NCBI RefSeq assembly: GCF_945956965.1
Contig: NZ_CAMFJS010000011.1
Coordinates: forward strand, 1 to 64,000
Direction: 5' to 3'
Length of the DNA stretch: 64,000 bases
Source of the DNA: an uncultured Roseateles sp.
GTDB taxonomy: Bacteria; Pseudomonadota; Gammaproteobacteria; Burkholderiales; Burkholderiaceae_C
Shown in pieces: positions 33,447-42,980 of the stretch. The notes beneath the pieces were generated by a model, which did not search any database, was not told the DNA's origin, and was given only the letters and a program-made list of their open reading frames with translations. Both the position numbers and the translations under genes were made by a program. Positions within the stretch are counted from its first letter, which is position 1; every line of letters starts with the position of its first letter.

Positions 33447-33908
33447 TCAGTGGATCAGCCGGTCTTCGGGCGCCACGAACAATTCGTCCAGTATCAGCGC
33501 ATCGGGCTCTTCGCCCAGGCTCCAGAACACCATCAGCACGATGATCTTGAGGTCTTCCAGATCCATGGGGCTGCCGGGGATGGCCATGGCGCGGTCAATG
33601 ACCATTTCGCGCATGGGCGGCGGCAGCACACCGGCGGCTTCGAGAAAGCTGATGAAGCCGATGGAGGGCTCGCCCAGATGGTCTTGCTCGGCCACCGAGT
33701 AGACGCGCAGGCTCAGCGGGCCTTGCGTGCCCTGGTAAGAGGCGGCGCCAGCGGCCAGGCCGTCCAGCCAAGTCAGCGCTTCTTGAATTTCATCGCGCTC
33801 GAAACCTACGGCCGAGAGCTTGCGCGTCAGCTGCGCATGATCCGGGCATGCATCTGGGCGCCAATAGGTTTCGTAGAGATAGACGAGCACGTCGAGCATG
33901 GGCAGCAC
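33447..33908 (-). CDS. smg: Smg family protein (DUF494)
   Basis: 153 residues. The opening LDVLVYLYETY and the C-terminal PMDLEDLKIIVLMVFWS are characteristic of Smg, a small conserved proteobacterial protein of unknown biochemical function. A second in-frame ATG three codons in (MLDVLV) may be the true start. Its position next to dprA and def/fmt is the conserved arrangement in many proteobacteria. Same strand as dprA, 66 bases downstream of it. Confidence 0.93.
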   Translation of the reverse strand: MLPMLDVLVYLYETYWRPDACPDHAQLTRKLSAVGFERDEIQEALTWLDGLAAGAASYQGTQGPLSLRVYSVAEQDHLGEPSIGFISFLEAAGVLPPPMREMVIDRAMAIPGSPMDLEDLKIIVLMVFWSLGEEPDALILDELFVAPEDRLIH

Positions 33909-33974
33909 TATAACTGAGTGGACTCAGCCGGCCGAATGGGGCGGCTGAGCGAAGCGCTCGCCCCGCCGTGCAGC

Positions 33975-35093
33975 TCAGGCCTTGGAGCGCCTTTGAAACA
34001 GCTGGCCGGGCAGGCGTTCAACATGGCCCTCGAGCTCTAATTCCAGCAAATGGGCGCTGAGTTCATGGGCAGGCCAGCCGCCGCGGGCCATCAGGCTGTC
34101 CAGCGAGACTGGGTCGAAACCCATCTGGGCCAGCACCTGCGCGGGCGCGCCGGCGGGCAGGGCATCCGTTTCGCTTGTAGCCATTGCCTGGGCGGCTGTG
34201 GCAGGGATGGCGGCCAGCGGCGGCAACTCCTCCAACACATCTTGCGCTGTCTCCACCAGCTTTGCGCCCTGGCGAATCAGCGCGTGGCAGCCCTTGCTGA
34301 GCGGCGAATGGATGGAGCCGGGAATGGCGAAGACCTCGCGCCCGGCCTCGCTGGCCAGCCGGGCGGTGATCAGCGAGCCAGAGCGCAGGGCTGCCTCCAC
34401 GACGAGGCAGCCCAGGCTGAGGCCGGCGATGATGCGATTGCGGCGCGGAAAATTGGGCGGCAGGGCGGGTGTGCCCAGCGAGTATTCGCTGATCAGGAGG
34501 CCGTGCTGCAGCATCTCGGCGGCAAGTTCACGGTGCCGGCTGGGGTAAATCTGATCCAACCCGGTGCCCAGTACGCCGATGCTGCTGGCCGCAGCAGCCA
34601 AGCCGCCGCGATGGGCGGCGGCATCGATGCCCAGGGCCAGGCCGGAAATGATGGTCAGCCCGGCTTGGCTGAGGGCCTTGGCGAAGTGTTCGGCGTTGTC
34701 GCGCCCCTGCGGGGTGGGGCTGCGGCTGCCGACGATGGCCAGGCCGGGGCTGGCCAAAAGCTCGCGGCGCCCGGCCAGATAAAGCAGCAAGGGCGGGTCG
34801 GCCGTGGCCAAGAGGGCGGCAGGGTAATCGGGTTCGCCCAGCGTCAGCAGGCTGTGGGCGGGGTTGGCTTCTAGCCAGGCCCAGGTCTTGTCCAGCAAGT
34901 CGGGCCACAGCGCCGGCATCTCGCTCAAGGCCTGGCGCTGTTTGGGGGTCAGGAGTTCGCGCTGCACCGCGGCGGGCAATTCCAGCGCGGCCTGAGGCGA
35001 GCCGCCGGCCGCCAGCAAGCGCCGCGCGGCCTCTAGCCCGAGGCCCGGGGTCTCCAGCAAGCGCAGCCAAGCACCCAGTTCGCTGCGGTCCAT
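33975..35093 (-). CDS. dprA: DNA-processing protein DprA
   Basis: 372 residues. An N-terminal SAM/HhH-like region (about 1-80) precedes the Rossmann-type DprA domain with GSRSPTPQG, ISGLALGIDAAAHRG and GTGLDQIYPSRH, and a C-terminal winged helix (about 305-365, VLAQMGFDPVSLDSLMARGG). DprA loads RecA on incoming single-stranded DNA during natural transformation and protects it. Its presence is common even in bacteria not known to be competent. It follows the LysM gene by 32 bases on the minus strand. Confidence 0.96.
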   Translation of the reverse strand: MDRSELGAWLRLLETPGLGLEAARRLLAAGGSPQAALELPAAVQRELLTPKQRQALSEMPALWPDLLDKTWAWLEANPAHSLLTLGEPDYPAALLATADPPLLLYLAGRRELLASPGLAIVGSRSPTPQGRDNAEHFAKALSQAGLTIISGLALGIDAAAHRGGLAAAASSIGVLGTGLDQIYPSRHRELAAEMLQHGLLISEYSLGTPALPPNFPRRNRIIAGLSLGCLVVEAALRSGSLITARLASEAGREVFAIPGSIHSPLSKGCHALIRQGAKLVETAQDVLEELPPLAAIPATAAQAMATSETDALPAGAPAQVLAQMGFDPVSLDSLMARGGWPAHELSAHLLELELEGHVERLPGQLFQRRSKA

Positions 35094-35125
35094 GCTGCCC
35101 TTGCTGAGGCTGAGGGGCTAGTCGC

Positions 35126-36343
35126 TCAAGGCTGGCTGAAGCGGTCGCCAGGCTTGACGGGTTCCTTCACCGAGATGATCAGGGCGTAGGACACGCGGGA
35201 ATAGACCTGGAACACGAACAGCACACCGTGGCGCTCGTCCGGCAATTGAATGTCTTGGCGGCGCTCTTGTGTCGTGTCGACAGCCGCGCGGCCCTTTTGC
35301 CACAGGGCCAGCACATGGCCGCGTTCCATGCCGTCCTGGCTGCCGCGGTTCAGGGCCACGATCTGGTTCTGGCCGGCATTCACGCCGTCACCGTAGATCG
35401 ACACAATGCGGCCGTGCATTTCCTGGCTAGGTGCGTGGGGCACATAGCGCTGGAAGTTGCGCTGCAAGACGGGGGCCAGGCGATCGCCGACGCCGATCTC
35501 CAGGCGGGCGGTCTTGATCAAGAGCGTGGAGGGCACGATCTCGGTCTTGCCCTCGCTATTGGTCTGCTCCGAGCCCTCGCGGATCAGATCGGCCGTGCCC
35601 AGGTAGCGGGCTTCATAACCGAGGATTTCACCGGTTACGGGGTCCTTCAAAGGTCGGGTGTTGCGGAACACCCGGTAGTCATTGGCCTTGCTCAGGTCGC
35701 CGCGGGCATAGGCGATATGGCCTTTGGCCAGGTTCACATGCCCTTCGGGTGCGGCCACGATGCGCGGCGCGGCGGCCAGGGCGTCGGTGTCGAAGACCAC
35801 CGCGTCGTTGAGGAAGGGTTCGAGCAGGTTCAGTGGGATGGCCGCGATGTCGGTGCCGTCGTTGGCGGCGCTGCGCACACGCGGCGAGAGTTTGACGGTG
35901 TCGCCGGCCACGCCGCTGCCGTAGCCGCTGCGCTCTTGCGCCAACTGCAGGCGGGCCATGCCATCCAGCTTCACCAGCATCAGCGTCTGGCCTGGGTAGA
36001 TCAGGTGCGGGTTATTGATTTGCTCGCGGTTCATGCCCCACAGCTCGGGCCAGCGCCAGGGGCTCTTGAGGAAGAGTTGGGAGATCGCCCACAGCGTGTC
36101 GCCGGTTTTGACCGTGTAGGTGTCGGGTGCGTCAGGGGTCAGTTCCGACAGGGGCACGCCGCTTTGCGCCACGCGCTCGGCCGTGGCGCGCTGGGCATCG
36201 CTGATCGGCAGCTTGGCGGCTTGCGCCTGGACTTGTGCGCCGGCGCAAGCCAGCGACAAGGCCAGCAAAGCCAATGCCAGCGGTTGGCGGCGTGAATTGG
36301 GCAAGCCGGGGAACATATCGCACTGAGGCAGGAGCTGGGGCAT
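35126..36343 (-). CDS. LysM-domain exported protein
   Basis: 405 residues from MPQLLPQ (36343), chosen because AAAGAGA lies about eight bases upstream; ATG codons at 36364 and 36463 would add 7 or 40 residues. A signal peptide (LALALLALSLACAGAQVQAQA) ends near residue 40. A LysM domain follows (about 78-130: YTVKTGDTLWAISQLF...NPHLIYPGQTLML), expected to bind peptidoglycan. The remaining 270 residues form a conserved but uncharacterised region that accompanies LysM in this dprA-def-linked family. Probably periplasmic and cell-wall associated. It is divergent from def with 251 bases between. Confidence 0.88.
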   Translation of the reverse strand: MPQLLPQCDMFPGLPNSRRQPLALALLALSLACAGAQVQAQAAKLPISDAQRATAERVAQSGVPLSELTPDAPDTYTVKTGDTLWAISQLFLKSPWRWPELWGMNREQINNPHLIYPGQTLMLVKLDGMARLQLAQERSGYGSGVAGDTVKLSPRVRSAANDGTDIAAIPLNLLEPFLNDAVVFDTDALAAAPRIVAAPEGHVNLAKGHIAYARGDLSKANDYRVFRNTRPLKDPVTGEILGYEARYLGTADLIREGSEQTNSEGKTEIVPSTLLIKTARLEIGVGDRLAPVLQRNFQRYVPHAPSQEMHGRIVSIYGDGVNAGQNQIVALNRGSQDGMERGHVLALWQKGRAAVDTTQERRQDIQLPDERHGVLFVFQVYSRVSYALIISVKEPVKPGDRFSQP

Positions 36344-36594
36344 CAATTTCTCTTTCGCAGCCATCGCGGCGAGTTGATTGTTGTGATCGTGGCGCAGCTC
36401 GTCGGGGCGTTCTGCGCGGCTTAAATACGTGAGCAAATTGTGGCTGATCGCGGGCGTGACCATGTACTGATCGTATTTCAGCGAAAATCACAGACTTGCG
36501 CGGCGATTCTGCCCCCAAAAATGGCTCGTCGCAAAGAGTCAAGCAAAGGGCTTTTCCCTTCTATCTTGACCGCTCAAACCCTCTGGCTTGTTAC

Positions 36595-37113
36595 ATGGCA
36601 ATACTGAATATTCTGCGTTACCCCGATCCCCGTCTGCACACGGTGGCCAAACCCGTGGCACAAATCGATGATCGCATTCGTGCCTTGGTCGACGACATGC
36701 TGGAGACCATGTACGACGCCGAAGGCGTGGGCCTGGCCGCGACCCAGGTGGATGTGCATGAGCGGGTGCTGGTGATCGACACCTCGAACGAGCGCGACAC
36801 GCCCCGCGTGCTGATCAACCCCGAGCTGATCAAGACCAGCGCCGAGTTCACCGAGGGCGAGGAGGGCTGCCTGTCCGTGCCCCAGGTCTACGACAAAGTG
36901 CCGCGTTATTCGCGCGTCTCTGTGCGTGCACTCAATCGCGAAGGCGAGACCTACGAGTTCGAGGCCGAAGGCTTGCTGGCCGTGTGCGTGCAGCATGAGA
37001 TGGATCATCTGATGGGCAAGGTTTTCGTCGAATACCTCAGCCCGCTCAAGCGCGAGCGCATCAAGACTAAGATGATCAAGAAGACGCGCGAAGAGCAGGC
37101 GGTGCGCAGCTGA
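36595..37113 (+). CDS. def: peptide deformylase
   Basis: 172 residues from [14 protein letters not shown]. Removes the formyl group from nascent proteins. All three motifs are intact: GVGLAATQ (44-51), EGCLSVP (90-96, metal ligand C92) and HEMDH (134-138, ligands H134 and H138, catalytic E135). Longer in-frame starts to 36496 encode unrelated sequence. The stop overlaps the start of fmt by one base (TGATG), the usual def-fmt coupling. Confidence 0.98.
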   Translation: MAILNILRYPDPRLHTVAKPVAQIDDRIRALVDDMLETMYDAEGVGLAATQVDVHERVLVIDTSNERDTPRVLINPELIKTSAEFTEGEEGCLSVPQVYDKVPRYSRVSVRALNREGETYEFEAEGLLAVCVQHEMDHLMGKVFVEYLSPLKRERIKTKMIKKTREEQAVRS

Positions 37114-38111
37114 TGAGTGCGTCCAGCCCGGCCATGCGCGTTGTTTTCGCCGGTACGCCGGAGTTTGCCGCCAGCGCCTTGCAGGCCTTGCTGGCTGCGG
37201 GCTACGAGGTGCCCTTGGTGTTGACCCAGCCTGATCGCCCGGCTGGCCGTGGCATGAAGCTGCAGGCCTCCGCCGTCAAGCAAGTGGCTTTGCAGCATGG
37301 CATTGCCGTGGCGCAGCCGCGCAGCCTGCGCCTGGACGGCAAGTTCCCCGAGGAAGCGGCCGCAGCCCGTGAGGCGCTGCTGGCGGCCAAGGCCGATGTG
37401 ATGGTGGTGGCGGCCTATGGCCTGATCCTGCCGCAATGGGTGCTGGATTTGCCAGCCCGAGGCTGCCTCAATATCCACGCCTCCTTGCTGCCGCGCTGGC
37501 GCGGTGCCGCGCCCATCCACCGCGCCATTGAGGCGGGGGATGCGCAAACCGGCATCACCATCATGCAGATGGATGCCGGCCTGGACACCGGCGACATGCT
37601 ATCGATCGAGCGCCTGGACATTGCTCCGGCCGACACTACCGCCAGTCTGCATGACCGCTTGGCTGTGCTGGGTGGCCGCATGATTGTTGAGGCACTACAG
37701 CAGGCTGCCGGGGATAGTCTGCGCCCGGTGCCGCAGCCCGCCGAGGGCGTAACTTACGCGCACAAAATCGAAAAAGCCGAGGCCCAGCTGGATTGGTGCC
37801 AGGATGCAGCGCAGTTGGAGCGCCGCTTGCGCGCCTTCGACCCCTTTCCGGGCGGCTTGACCCACCTGGACGGCGAGGCCATCAAGGTCTGGCGCGCCGA
37901 GCTGGTGGATGGCAGCGGGCCGCAGGGTCAGGTCTTGCGGGTGGACGAGACGGGCATCACGGTGGCTTGCGGTCAGCAGGCCTTGCGCCTGACCGAGTTG
38001 CAGCGCGCCGGTGGAAAGCGCCTGCCCGCTGCCGCGTTTTTGCAGGCTAAACCGATTGCCGTGGGCGCCGTGTTTGCCGCCGCCGACACGCCCGCAGCGT
38101 CAGCAACTTGA
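37113..38111 (+). CDS. fmt: methionyl-tRNA formyltransferase
   Basis: 332 residues. Formylates initiator Met-tRNA using 10-formyl-tetrahydrofolate. The catalytic domain has the FAGTPEFAA opening, the folate-site motif [15 protein letters not shown], the catalytic [17 protein letters not shown]-like segment (here [16 protein letters not shown]) and the D in [16 protein letters not shown]. The C-terminal OB-like domain begins near residue 210. Coupled to def upstream. Confidence 0.98.
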   Translation: MSASSPAMRVVFAGTPEFAASALQALLAAGYEVPLVLTQPDRPAGRGMKLQASAVKQVALQHGIAVAQPRSLRLDGKFPEEAAAAREALLAAKADVMVVAAYGLILPQWVLDLPARGCLNIHASLLPRWRGAAPIHRAIEAGDAQTGITIMQMDAGLDTGDMLSIERLDIAPADTTASLHDRLAVLGGRMIVEALQQAAGDSLRPVPQPAEGVTYAHKIEKAEAQLDWCQDAAQLERRLRAFDPFPGGLTHLDGEAIKVWRAELVDGSGPQGQVLRVDETGITVACGQQALRLTELQRAGGKRLPAAAFLQAKPIAVGAVFAAADTPAASAT

Positions 38112-38221
38112 ATTGCTTGGCTTAGGCTCCAACTAGGGCTGAAGTGTTACTCGCTGATTCAACTGCTTTCGCCTGTTTCAACTGATTACCTGTTTGGCCG
38201 CGAGTTCGGAGGGAAATGCAT

Positions 38222-39067
38222 ATGTTCAATCTGATGAAGACCGCCATTTTGATGGCCGCCATCACGGCGCTGTTCATGGCCATGGGTGCCATGTTGGGTG
38301 GGCGCAGCGGCATGATGCTGGCGCTTTTGGTGGCGCTGGGCATGAATTTCTTCAGCTACTGGTTCTCAGACACCATGGTGCTGAAGATGTATCGGGCGCG
38401 GGAGGTGGATTCGTCGTCGGCGCCGCAGTTCTACGCCATGGTGGCCGAGCTGGCGCAAAAAGCCCAGCTGCCCATGCCCAAGGTTTATCTGATTGACGAA
38501 GACGCGCCCAATGCCTTTGCCACCGGCCGCAACCCTGAGCATGCGGCGGTGGCCGCCACCACAGGCATTTTGCGCACCTTGTCTGAGCGCGAGTTGCGCG
38601 GCGTGATGGCGCATGAACTGGCCCATGTGAAGCACCGCGACATCCTGATCAGCACCATCAGCGCCACCATGGCCGGTGCGATTTCCATGCTGGCCAATTT
38701 CGCCATGTTCTTCGGCGGGCGCGATAGCGAAGGCCGCAGCAACCCCATCGCGGGCTTGCTGGTGGCAATCCTGGCGCCCATCGCGGCGAGCCTGATCCAG
38801 ATGTCCATCAGCCGGGCGCGCGAATTTGAGGCCGATCGTGGCGGCGCTGAAATCTCCGGCGACCCGGCCGCACTGGCCTCGGCCCTGGACAAAATCCACC
38901 GCATCGCCCAGGGCCTGCCGCTGGAGACCACCGAGCGTCACCCGGAAACGGCGCAGATGATGATCATGAACCCGCTCTCCGGCAAAGGCCTGGCGGGCAT
39001 GTTCAGCACCCATCCGCCCACCGAAGAGCGCGTGGCGCGCTTGCTGGAAATGGCTCGCGGCCGCTGA
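38222..39067 (+). CDS. htpX: membrane zinc metalloprotease HtpX
   Basis: 281 residues from MFNLMKTA. The ATG at 38222 is eight bases after GGAGGG, while the upstream ATG at 38216 is only two bases after it. Two N-terminal membrane helices (about 5-25 and 30-50), the HELAH zinc motif at 131-135, then two more hydrophobic segments (about 147-165 and 180-198) and the third zinc ligand in the [13 protein letters not shown] region. HtpX degrades misfolded membrane proteins alongside FtsH. Its promoter region (110 bases after fmt) shows no clear heat-shock element. Confidence 0.97.
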   Translation: MFNLMKTAILMAAITALFMAMGAMLGGRSGMMLALLVALGMNFFSYWFSDTMVLKMYRAREVDSSSAPQFYAMVAELAQKAQLPMPKVYLIDEDAPNAFATGRNPEHAAVAATTGILRTLSERELRGVMAHELAHVKHRDILISTISATMAGAISMLANFAMFFGGRDSEGRSNPIAGLLVAILAPIAASLIQMSISRAREFEADRGGAEISGDPAALASALDKIHRIAQGLPLETTERHPETAQMMIMNPLSGKGLAGMFSTHPPTEERVARLLEMARGR

Positions 39068-39143
39068 GCGCTGGCCAGCCTCAAGGGGCTGGTGTGTGCA
39101 TCCGCCCGTTCAAGTGTCAGGTCTTGCTGCCGATATCTGCCGC

Positions 39144-39557
39144 ATGAAGCTTCTTATTCGTCTCACTGCCGCGGCCGCTGTTTTGCTGAGCCTGACGGCC
39201 TGCGAGCAGCTCGGGATTGAAGATCCCGCCAAGGTGCAGGCCGCCAAAGAGGCCGAGGGCAAGGCGCTGGGCAGTGGCTGCCGCCACGCCATGCGGGCCA
39301 TTGAGGACTGCTACAACCTCAATCCCAAGGCCAACAAGGCCGCGATGTTTGCGGGCTGGCGCGAGATGGACGAGTACATGCGCGAGAACAAGCTGGAAGG
39401 CATTGTTCCGGTGGTGCCGCGCCCGGTGCTGGGCAAGCCCAAGGCCAAAGCCGATGACGAGGCAGAAGCCGAAGACAAGGCTGCCTCCAAGCCGGAAGCC
39501 AAGGCGGCAGAGAAGCCTGGCGACAAGGCGGCCGCCAAGCCCAAGGCCGCGCACTGA
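39144..39557 (+). CDS. lipoprotein with lysine/alanine-rich tail
   Basis: 137 residues. Signal peptide with lipobox LTAC (C20) indicates a lipoprotein; E21 after the cysteine gives no inner-membrane retention signal, so outer membrane is likely. The middle has two cysteines (GCRHAMRAIEDCY) that could form a disulfide. The last 45 residues are almost only Lys, Ala, Glu, Asp and Pro, like AlgP/histone-H1 tails, and probably extended. No named family. Followed by a strong terminator. Confidence 0.75.
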   Translation: MKLLIRLTAAAAVLLSLTACEQLGIEDPAKVQAAKEAEGKALGSGCRHAMRAIEDCYNLNPKANKAAMFAGWREMDEYMRENKLEGIVPVVPRPVLGKPKAKADDEAEAEDKAASKPEAKAAEKPGDKAAAKPKAAH

Positions 39558-39599
39558 GGATCGAGCGGCATTGCCCTCATCTAGAACTGAATTGAAAGC

Positions 39600-39640
39600 G
39601 CCGGACTGAAAAGCACCTTGCGATTCAGTCCGGCCTTTTT
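39600..39640 (+). terminator. rho-independent terminator after the lipoprotein gene
   Basis: GCCGGACTGAA (39600-39610) and TTCAGTCCGGC (39624-39634) form a perfect 11-base stem with a 13-base loop, followed by CTTTTT. One of the clearest terminators in the window. Confidence 0.92.
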
Positions 39641-39754
39641 GCATCTGGCGCCCACAAACTGACGGGCTGTCTTTTTGCGCTACTCAGCCGGTGCCGTGCT
39701 CCGGCAAGATGGCGGCATTCCTTGATCGACATCTCTTTCGAAAGCCTCACCATC

Positions 39755-40504
39755 ATGCTGAATCGCCGGTTTTTCGCTGTCGCTGCCTGCAGCCTCCTCA
39801 TGACTTCCGGCGCTCACGCCTGGAGCTGGGGGTGGGGTTCGGAGACGGTCAATGGCTCGGGTGAAGTCGTGAGCGAGTTGCGCGAGTTGCCGAGCTTTGA
39901 TGCCATCTCGCTGGCGGGCGGCTTCCAGGTCATCGTGCGCCAAAACCCCAGCTCGCGGGTCGAGGTGCGTACCGACAAAAACCTGCAGCCGCTGCTGGAA
40001 ACACGCATTGTTGAGGGCGGCAAGGGGCGCACCTTGGAGATCGCCCCCAAGAAAGGCAGCAATCTGAACGGCTCGGTGCGGCCGCAAATCATCATCGACA
40101 TGGCCCAGTTGCGTGCCCTGGCGATTGGCGGTTCGGGCGATATCAAGGTGGAGACGATGAAGACCGCGAGCGTGGATGCCAACATCGGAGGCTCGGGCGA
40201 CATCAACTTTGTGAATATCGAAAGCGAAAGCCTGGCCTTCAGCATCGCCGGCAGCGGCGACATCAAGGCCGGCGGTACGACGCAGACCTTGCGCTTGTCG
40301 GTGGCCGGCTCTGGTGATGTCCGCGCCCGTGGCCTGCAGGCCGAAGAGGTCAAGGCCAGCATTGCCGGCAGCGGCAGCGCCGAGGTGTTCGCACGCAAGA
40401 CGCTCAATGTCTCCATCGCGGGCTCTGGCGATGTGGCCTATCTGGGCGCGCCTGAGTTGAAGTTGTCGGTGGCGGGCAACGGCAAAGTCAAGAAACTGCA
40501 CTGA
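39755..40504 (+). CDS. exported GIN-domain (DUF2807) beta-repeat protein
   Basis: 249 residues with a signal peptide (MLNRRFFAVAACSLLMTSGAHA). The body is a putative head-GIN domain (DUF2807): ELPSFDAISLAGGFQVIVRQ followed by a ladder of GSG motifs at residues 126, 146, 166, 185, 205 and 223 and a final GNG at 241, spacing 18-20. This spacing fits one turn of a right-handed beta-helix per repeat, with Gly-Ser-Gly at the corners and acidic D at most steps. Such proteins are thought to be surface or periplasmic adhesins; function unproven. Single-gene unit behind a terminator. Confidence 0.85.
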   Translation: MLNRRFFAVAACSLLMTSGAHAWSWGWGSETVNGSGEVVSELRELPSFDAISLAGGFQVIVRQNPSSRVEVRTDKNLQPLLETRIVEGGKGRTLEIAPKKGSNLNGSVRPQIIIDMAQLRALAIGGSGDIKVETMKTASVDANIGGSGDINFVNIESESLAFSIAGSGDIKAGGTTQTLRLSVAGSGDVRARGLQAEEVKASIAGSGSAEVFARKTLNVSIAGSGDVAYLGAPELKLSVAGNGKVKKLH

Positions 40505-40578
40505 GCCCGAACGCGCACGTCATCCGGAAGCGGGCCGCCTGGCCCGCAAACAGCCAAAGCCCATAGGACAATGCGCCT

Positions 40579-41313
40579 ATGGGCTTTTCTTCCGTTGATA
40601 CTCCGGCGCCGCTTTGGCGCCATCCCGAATTCAAGCGCGGCGCAGTCGATATGGCCGCCATCACCCTGGGTATTTCAGCCTGGGGCTTGGTCACCGGCGT
40701 GGCCATGGTCAAGAGCGGCCTTGGCGTCGGCCTGTCCCTGCTGATGAGCTTTGTGGTCTTTGCCGGCAGCTCGCAGCTGGCCGCCTTGCCGTTGATTGCC
40801 AGCGGCGCGCCGCTGTGGGTGCTGTGGGCCACGGCGTTTTGCGTCAATCTGCGCTTCGTTATTTTCAGCGCGCAATGGCGCATGTTTTTTGGCCATCTGC
40901 CCTTGGTGCAAAGGCTGCGCATCGGCTATTTCGCGGCCGATCTCAATTACGTGGCGTTTTTGAAGCGCTGGCCTGACGGCAAGCCCGCGCCCGAGCAGCT
41001 GCCCTATTACTGGGGCGGCGTCTGCATGAACTGGACCGCCTGGCAAGTGCCTTCGGTGCTGGGCATCTTGCTGGCCGACCGGGTGCCTACGCAATGGGGC
41101 CTGGGGTTTGCCGGCGTCTTGGCCCTGCTGGGCTTGGCGTATTCGTTGCTCAAGGACCGCAATGCCTGGGTCTCAGCGGGCGTGGCCAGCTGCGCGGCGG
41201 TGGCCGCTTACGGCCTGCCCTTGCGTCTCAATATCCTGGTGGCAATTGCCGCTGCCGTGGCCATGGGCTTGCTGATGGAACACAGCTTGCCGCAAAGAAA
41301 GCTGGTGCCTTGA
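40579..41313 (+). CDS. azlC: AzlC family branched-chain amino acid exporter subunit
   Basis: 244 residues, integral membrane, with seven or so hydrophobic segments and the AzlC motif around GLGVGLSLLMSFVVFAGSSQ and the NLRFVIFSA loop. AzlC with AzlD exports branched-chain amino acids or analogues (the ygaZH system in E. coli). GACAAT ends six bases before the ATG, suggesting a leaderless transcript. Stop overlaps the azlD start by one base. Confidence 0.93.
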   Translation: MGFSSVDTPAPLWRHPEFKRGAVDMAAITLGISAWGLVTGVAMVKSGLGVGLSLLMSFVVFAGSSQLAALPLIASGAPLWVLWATAFCVNLRFVIFSAQWRMFFGHLPLVQRLRIGYFAADLNYVAFLKRWPDGKPAPEQLPYYWGGVCMNWTAWQVPSVLGILLADRVPTQWGLGFAGVLALLGLAYSLLKDRNAWVSAGVASCAAVAAYGLPLRLNILVAIAAAVAMGLLMEHSLPQRKLVP

Positions 41314-41645
41314 TGCTGTCGAATTGGGAAGTGGCCTTGGGCATCGTCGGCATGGGCTTGATCACCTTGCTGACCCGCGCCTTTTTCATGCTGCCAAAAG
41401 AAGAGTTGCCCATGCCCGACTGGGCCAAGCAGGGCCTGCGCTATGCGCCGCTGGCGGCCCTGGCGGCCGTGATCGTGCCCGAGATTGTGATGAGCCAGGG
41501 CCAGTTGATCGACACCTGGCGCGATGCGCGGCTCTACGCCACTGCAGTGGCCAGCGCCTACTTTTTCTGGCGCCGCGACATCCTGGGCACCATCCTCAGC
41601 GGCACCGCGGTGATGCTGGCCCTGCGCATCGGCCTGGGCTGGTAG
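41313..41645 (+). CDS. azlD: AzlD family branched-chain amino acid exporter subunit
   Basis: 110 residues, four hydrophobic segments, the standard AzlD size, with the family feature LLTRAFFMLPKEELPMPDW near the N-terminus. Required with AzlC for export. One-base overlap (TGATG) with azlC indicates translational coupling. The next gene, pgk, starts 48 bases later. Confidence 0.93.
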   Translation: MLSNWEVALGIVGMGLITLLTRAFFMLPKEELPMPDWAKQGLRYAPLAALAAVIVPEIVMSQGQLIDTWRDARLYATAVASAYFFWRRDILGTILSGTAVMLALRIGLGW

Positions 41646-41693
41646 CCACCCCCTTTTTTCGTTTTCCTTTTTACTCAAACCAAGAGACTTGCC

Positions 41694-42887
41694 ATGAATG
41701 TGATTCGTTTCTCCGATCTGCTCGCATCCGGTCAGCTGGCCGGCAAGCGCGTGTTCATCCGCGCCGACCTGAATGTGCCGCAAGACGATGCCGGCAACAT
41801 CACCGAAGACACCCGCATCCGTGCCTCGGTGCCTTGCATCGAGCAAGCCCTGAAGGCCGGCGCCGCCGTGATGGTGACCTCGCACCTTGGCCGCCCCACC
41901 GAGGGCGAGTTCAAGCCCGCCGATTCGCTGGCGCCGGTGGCCAAGCGCCTGGGTGAGTTGCTGGGCCGCGATGTGCCGGTGATCGCCAACTGGGTGGACG
42001 GCGTGAGCGTGGCCCCGGGCCAGTTGGTGCTGCTGGAGAACTGCCGCGTCAACAAGGGCGAGAAGAAGAACGACGAAGCCCTGGCCAAGAAAATGGCTGC
42101 CCTGTGCGACATCTACGTCAACGACGCTTTCGGCACCGCCCACCGCGCCGAAGGCACGACCTACGGCATCGCCCAGTTCGCGCCCATCGCCTGCGCCGGC
42201 CCGTTGCTGGCCGCTGAAATCGACGCCATCACCCAGGCCCTGAGCGCACCCAAGCGCCCGCTGATCGCCATCGTGGCCGGCTCCAAGGTCTCGACCAAGC
42301 TGACCATTCTGAAGGCTTTGTCTGAGAAGGTGGACGGCCTGATCGTCGGTGGCGGCATCGCCAACACCTTCATGCTGGCGGCGGGCCTGAAGATCGGCAA
42401 ATCCCTGGCTGAACCCGATCTGGTGGCCGAGGCCCGTGCCGTCATCGACGCGATGAAGGCGCGCGGCGCTGCGGTGCCGATCCCGGTCGATGTGGTGGTG
42501 GCGCAGAAGTTCGCGGCCGATGCCCCGGCCACGGTGAAGGCGGCCGACGCCGTCGGCGAAGACGACCTGATTCTGGACATCGGCCCCAAGACGGCCGCCA
42601 TGTTGGCCGAGCAACTCAAGGCCGCCGGCACCATCGTTTGGAACGGCCCGGTTGGTGTGTTCGAGTTTGACGCTTTCGCCCACGGCACCGAAACGATTGC
42701 CCGCGCCATCGCGGCCTCCAGCGCTTTCTCGATTGCCGGTGGTGGCGACACCCTGGCTGCCATTGCCAAGTACGGCATCGAGAAGGACGTGGGCTATATC
42801 TCCACCGGCGGCGGTGCTTTCCTGGAAATCCTGGAAGGCAAGACCCTGCCGGCCTTGGAAATCCTGAGCGCCCGCGCGCGTTCTTGA
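41694..42887 (+). CDS. pgk: phosphoglycerate kinase
   Basis: 397 residues, full length. Catalyses 1,3-bisphosphoglycerate plus ADP to 3-phosphoglycerate plus ATP. The substrate-binding RADLNVPQD and [10 protein letters not shown], hinge and nucleotide region [22 protein letters not shown] and the C-terminal [18 protein letters not shown] are all intact. First of a set of central-carbon genes (pgk, maeB, pyk, fba) on the same strand. A GC-rich hairpin follows the stop (TAGCCCG at 42898 with CGGGCTA at 42916), without a T-run. Confidence 0.98.
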   Translation: MNVIRFSDLLASGQLAGKRVFIRADLNVPQDDAGNITEDTRIRASVPCIEQALKAGAAVMVTSHLGRPTEGEFKPADSLAPVAKRLGELLGRDVPVIANWVDGVSVAPGQLVLLENCRVNKGEKKNDEALAKKMAALCDIYVNDAFGTAHRAEGTTYGIAQFAPIACAGPLLAAEIDAITQALSAPKRPLIAIVAGSKVSTKLTILKALSEKVDGLIVGGGIANTFMLAAGLKIGKSLAEPDLVAEARAVIDAMKARGAAVPIPVDVVVAQKFAADAPATVKAADAVGEDDLILDIGPKTAAMLAEQLKAAGTIVWNGPVGVFEFDAFAHGTETIARAIAASSAFSIAGGGDTLAAIAKYGIEKDVGYISTGGGAFLEILEGKTLPALEILSARARS

Positions 42888-42980
42888 TCTGAAGCCCTAG
42901 CCCGGCGCACCCGCGCGGGCTATGCTGGGTGGTGGCCGGGCAGGGCGCTTGGCCGCCACCTGATTTGGGAGTTATGCCTT

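Noticed and set aside
42898-42922. Hairpin after pgk as a terminator
   Set aside because: A seven-base GC stem exists but there is no T-run, and a gene on the same strand starts 80 bases later.
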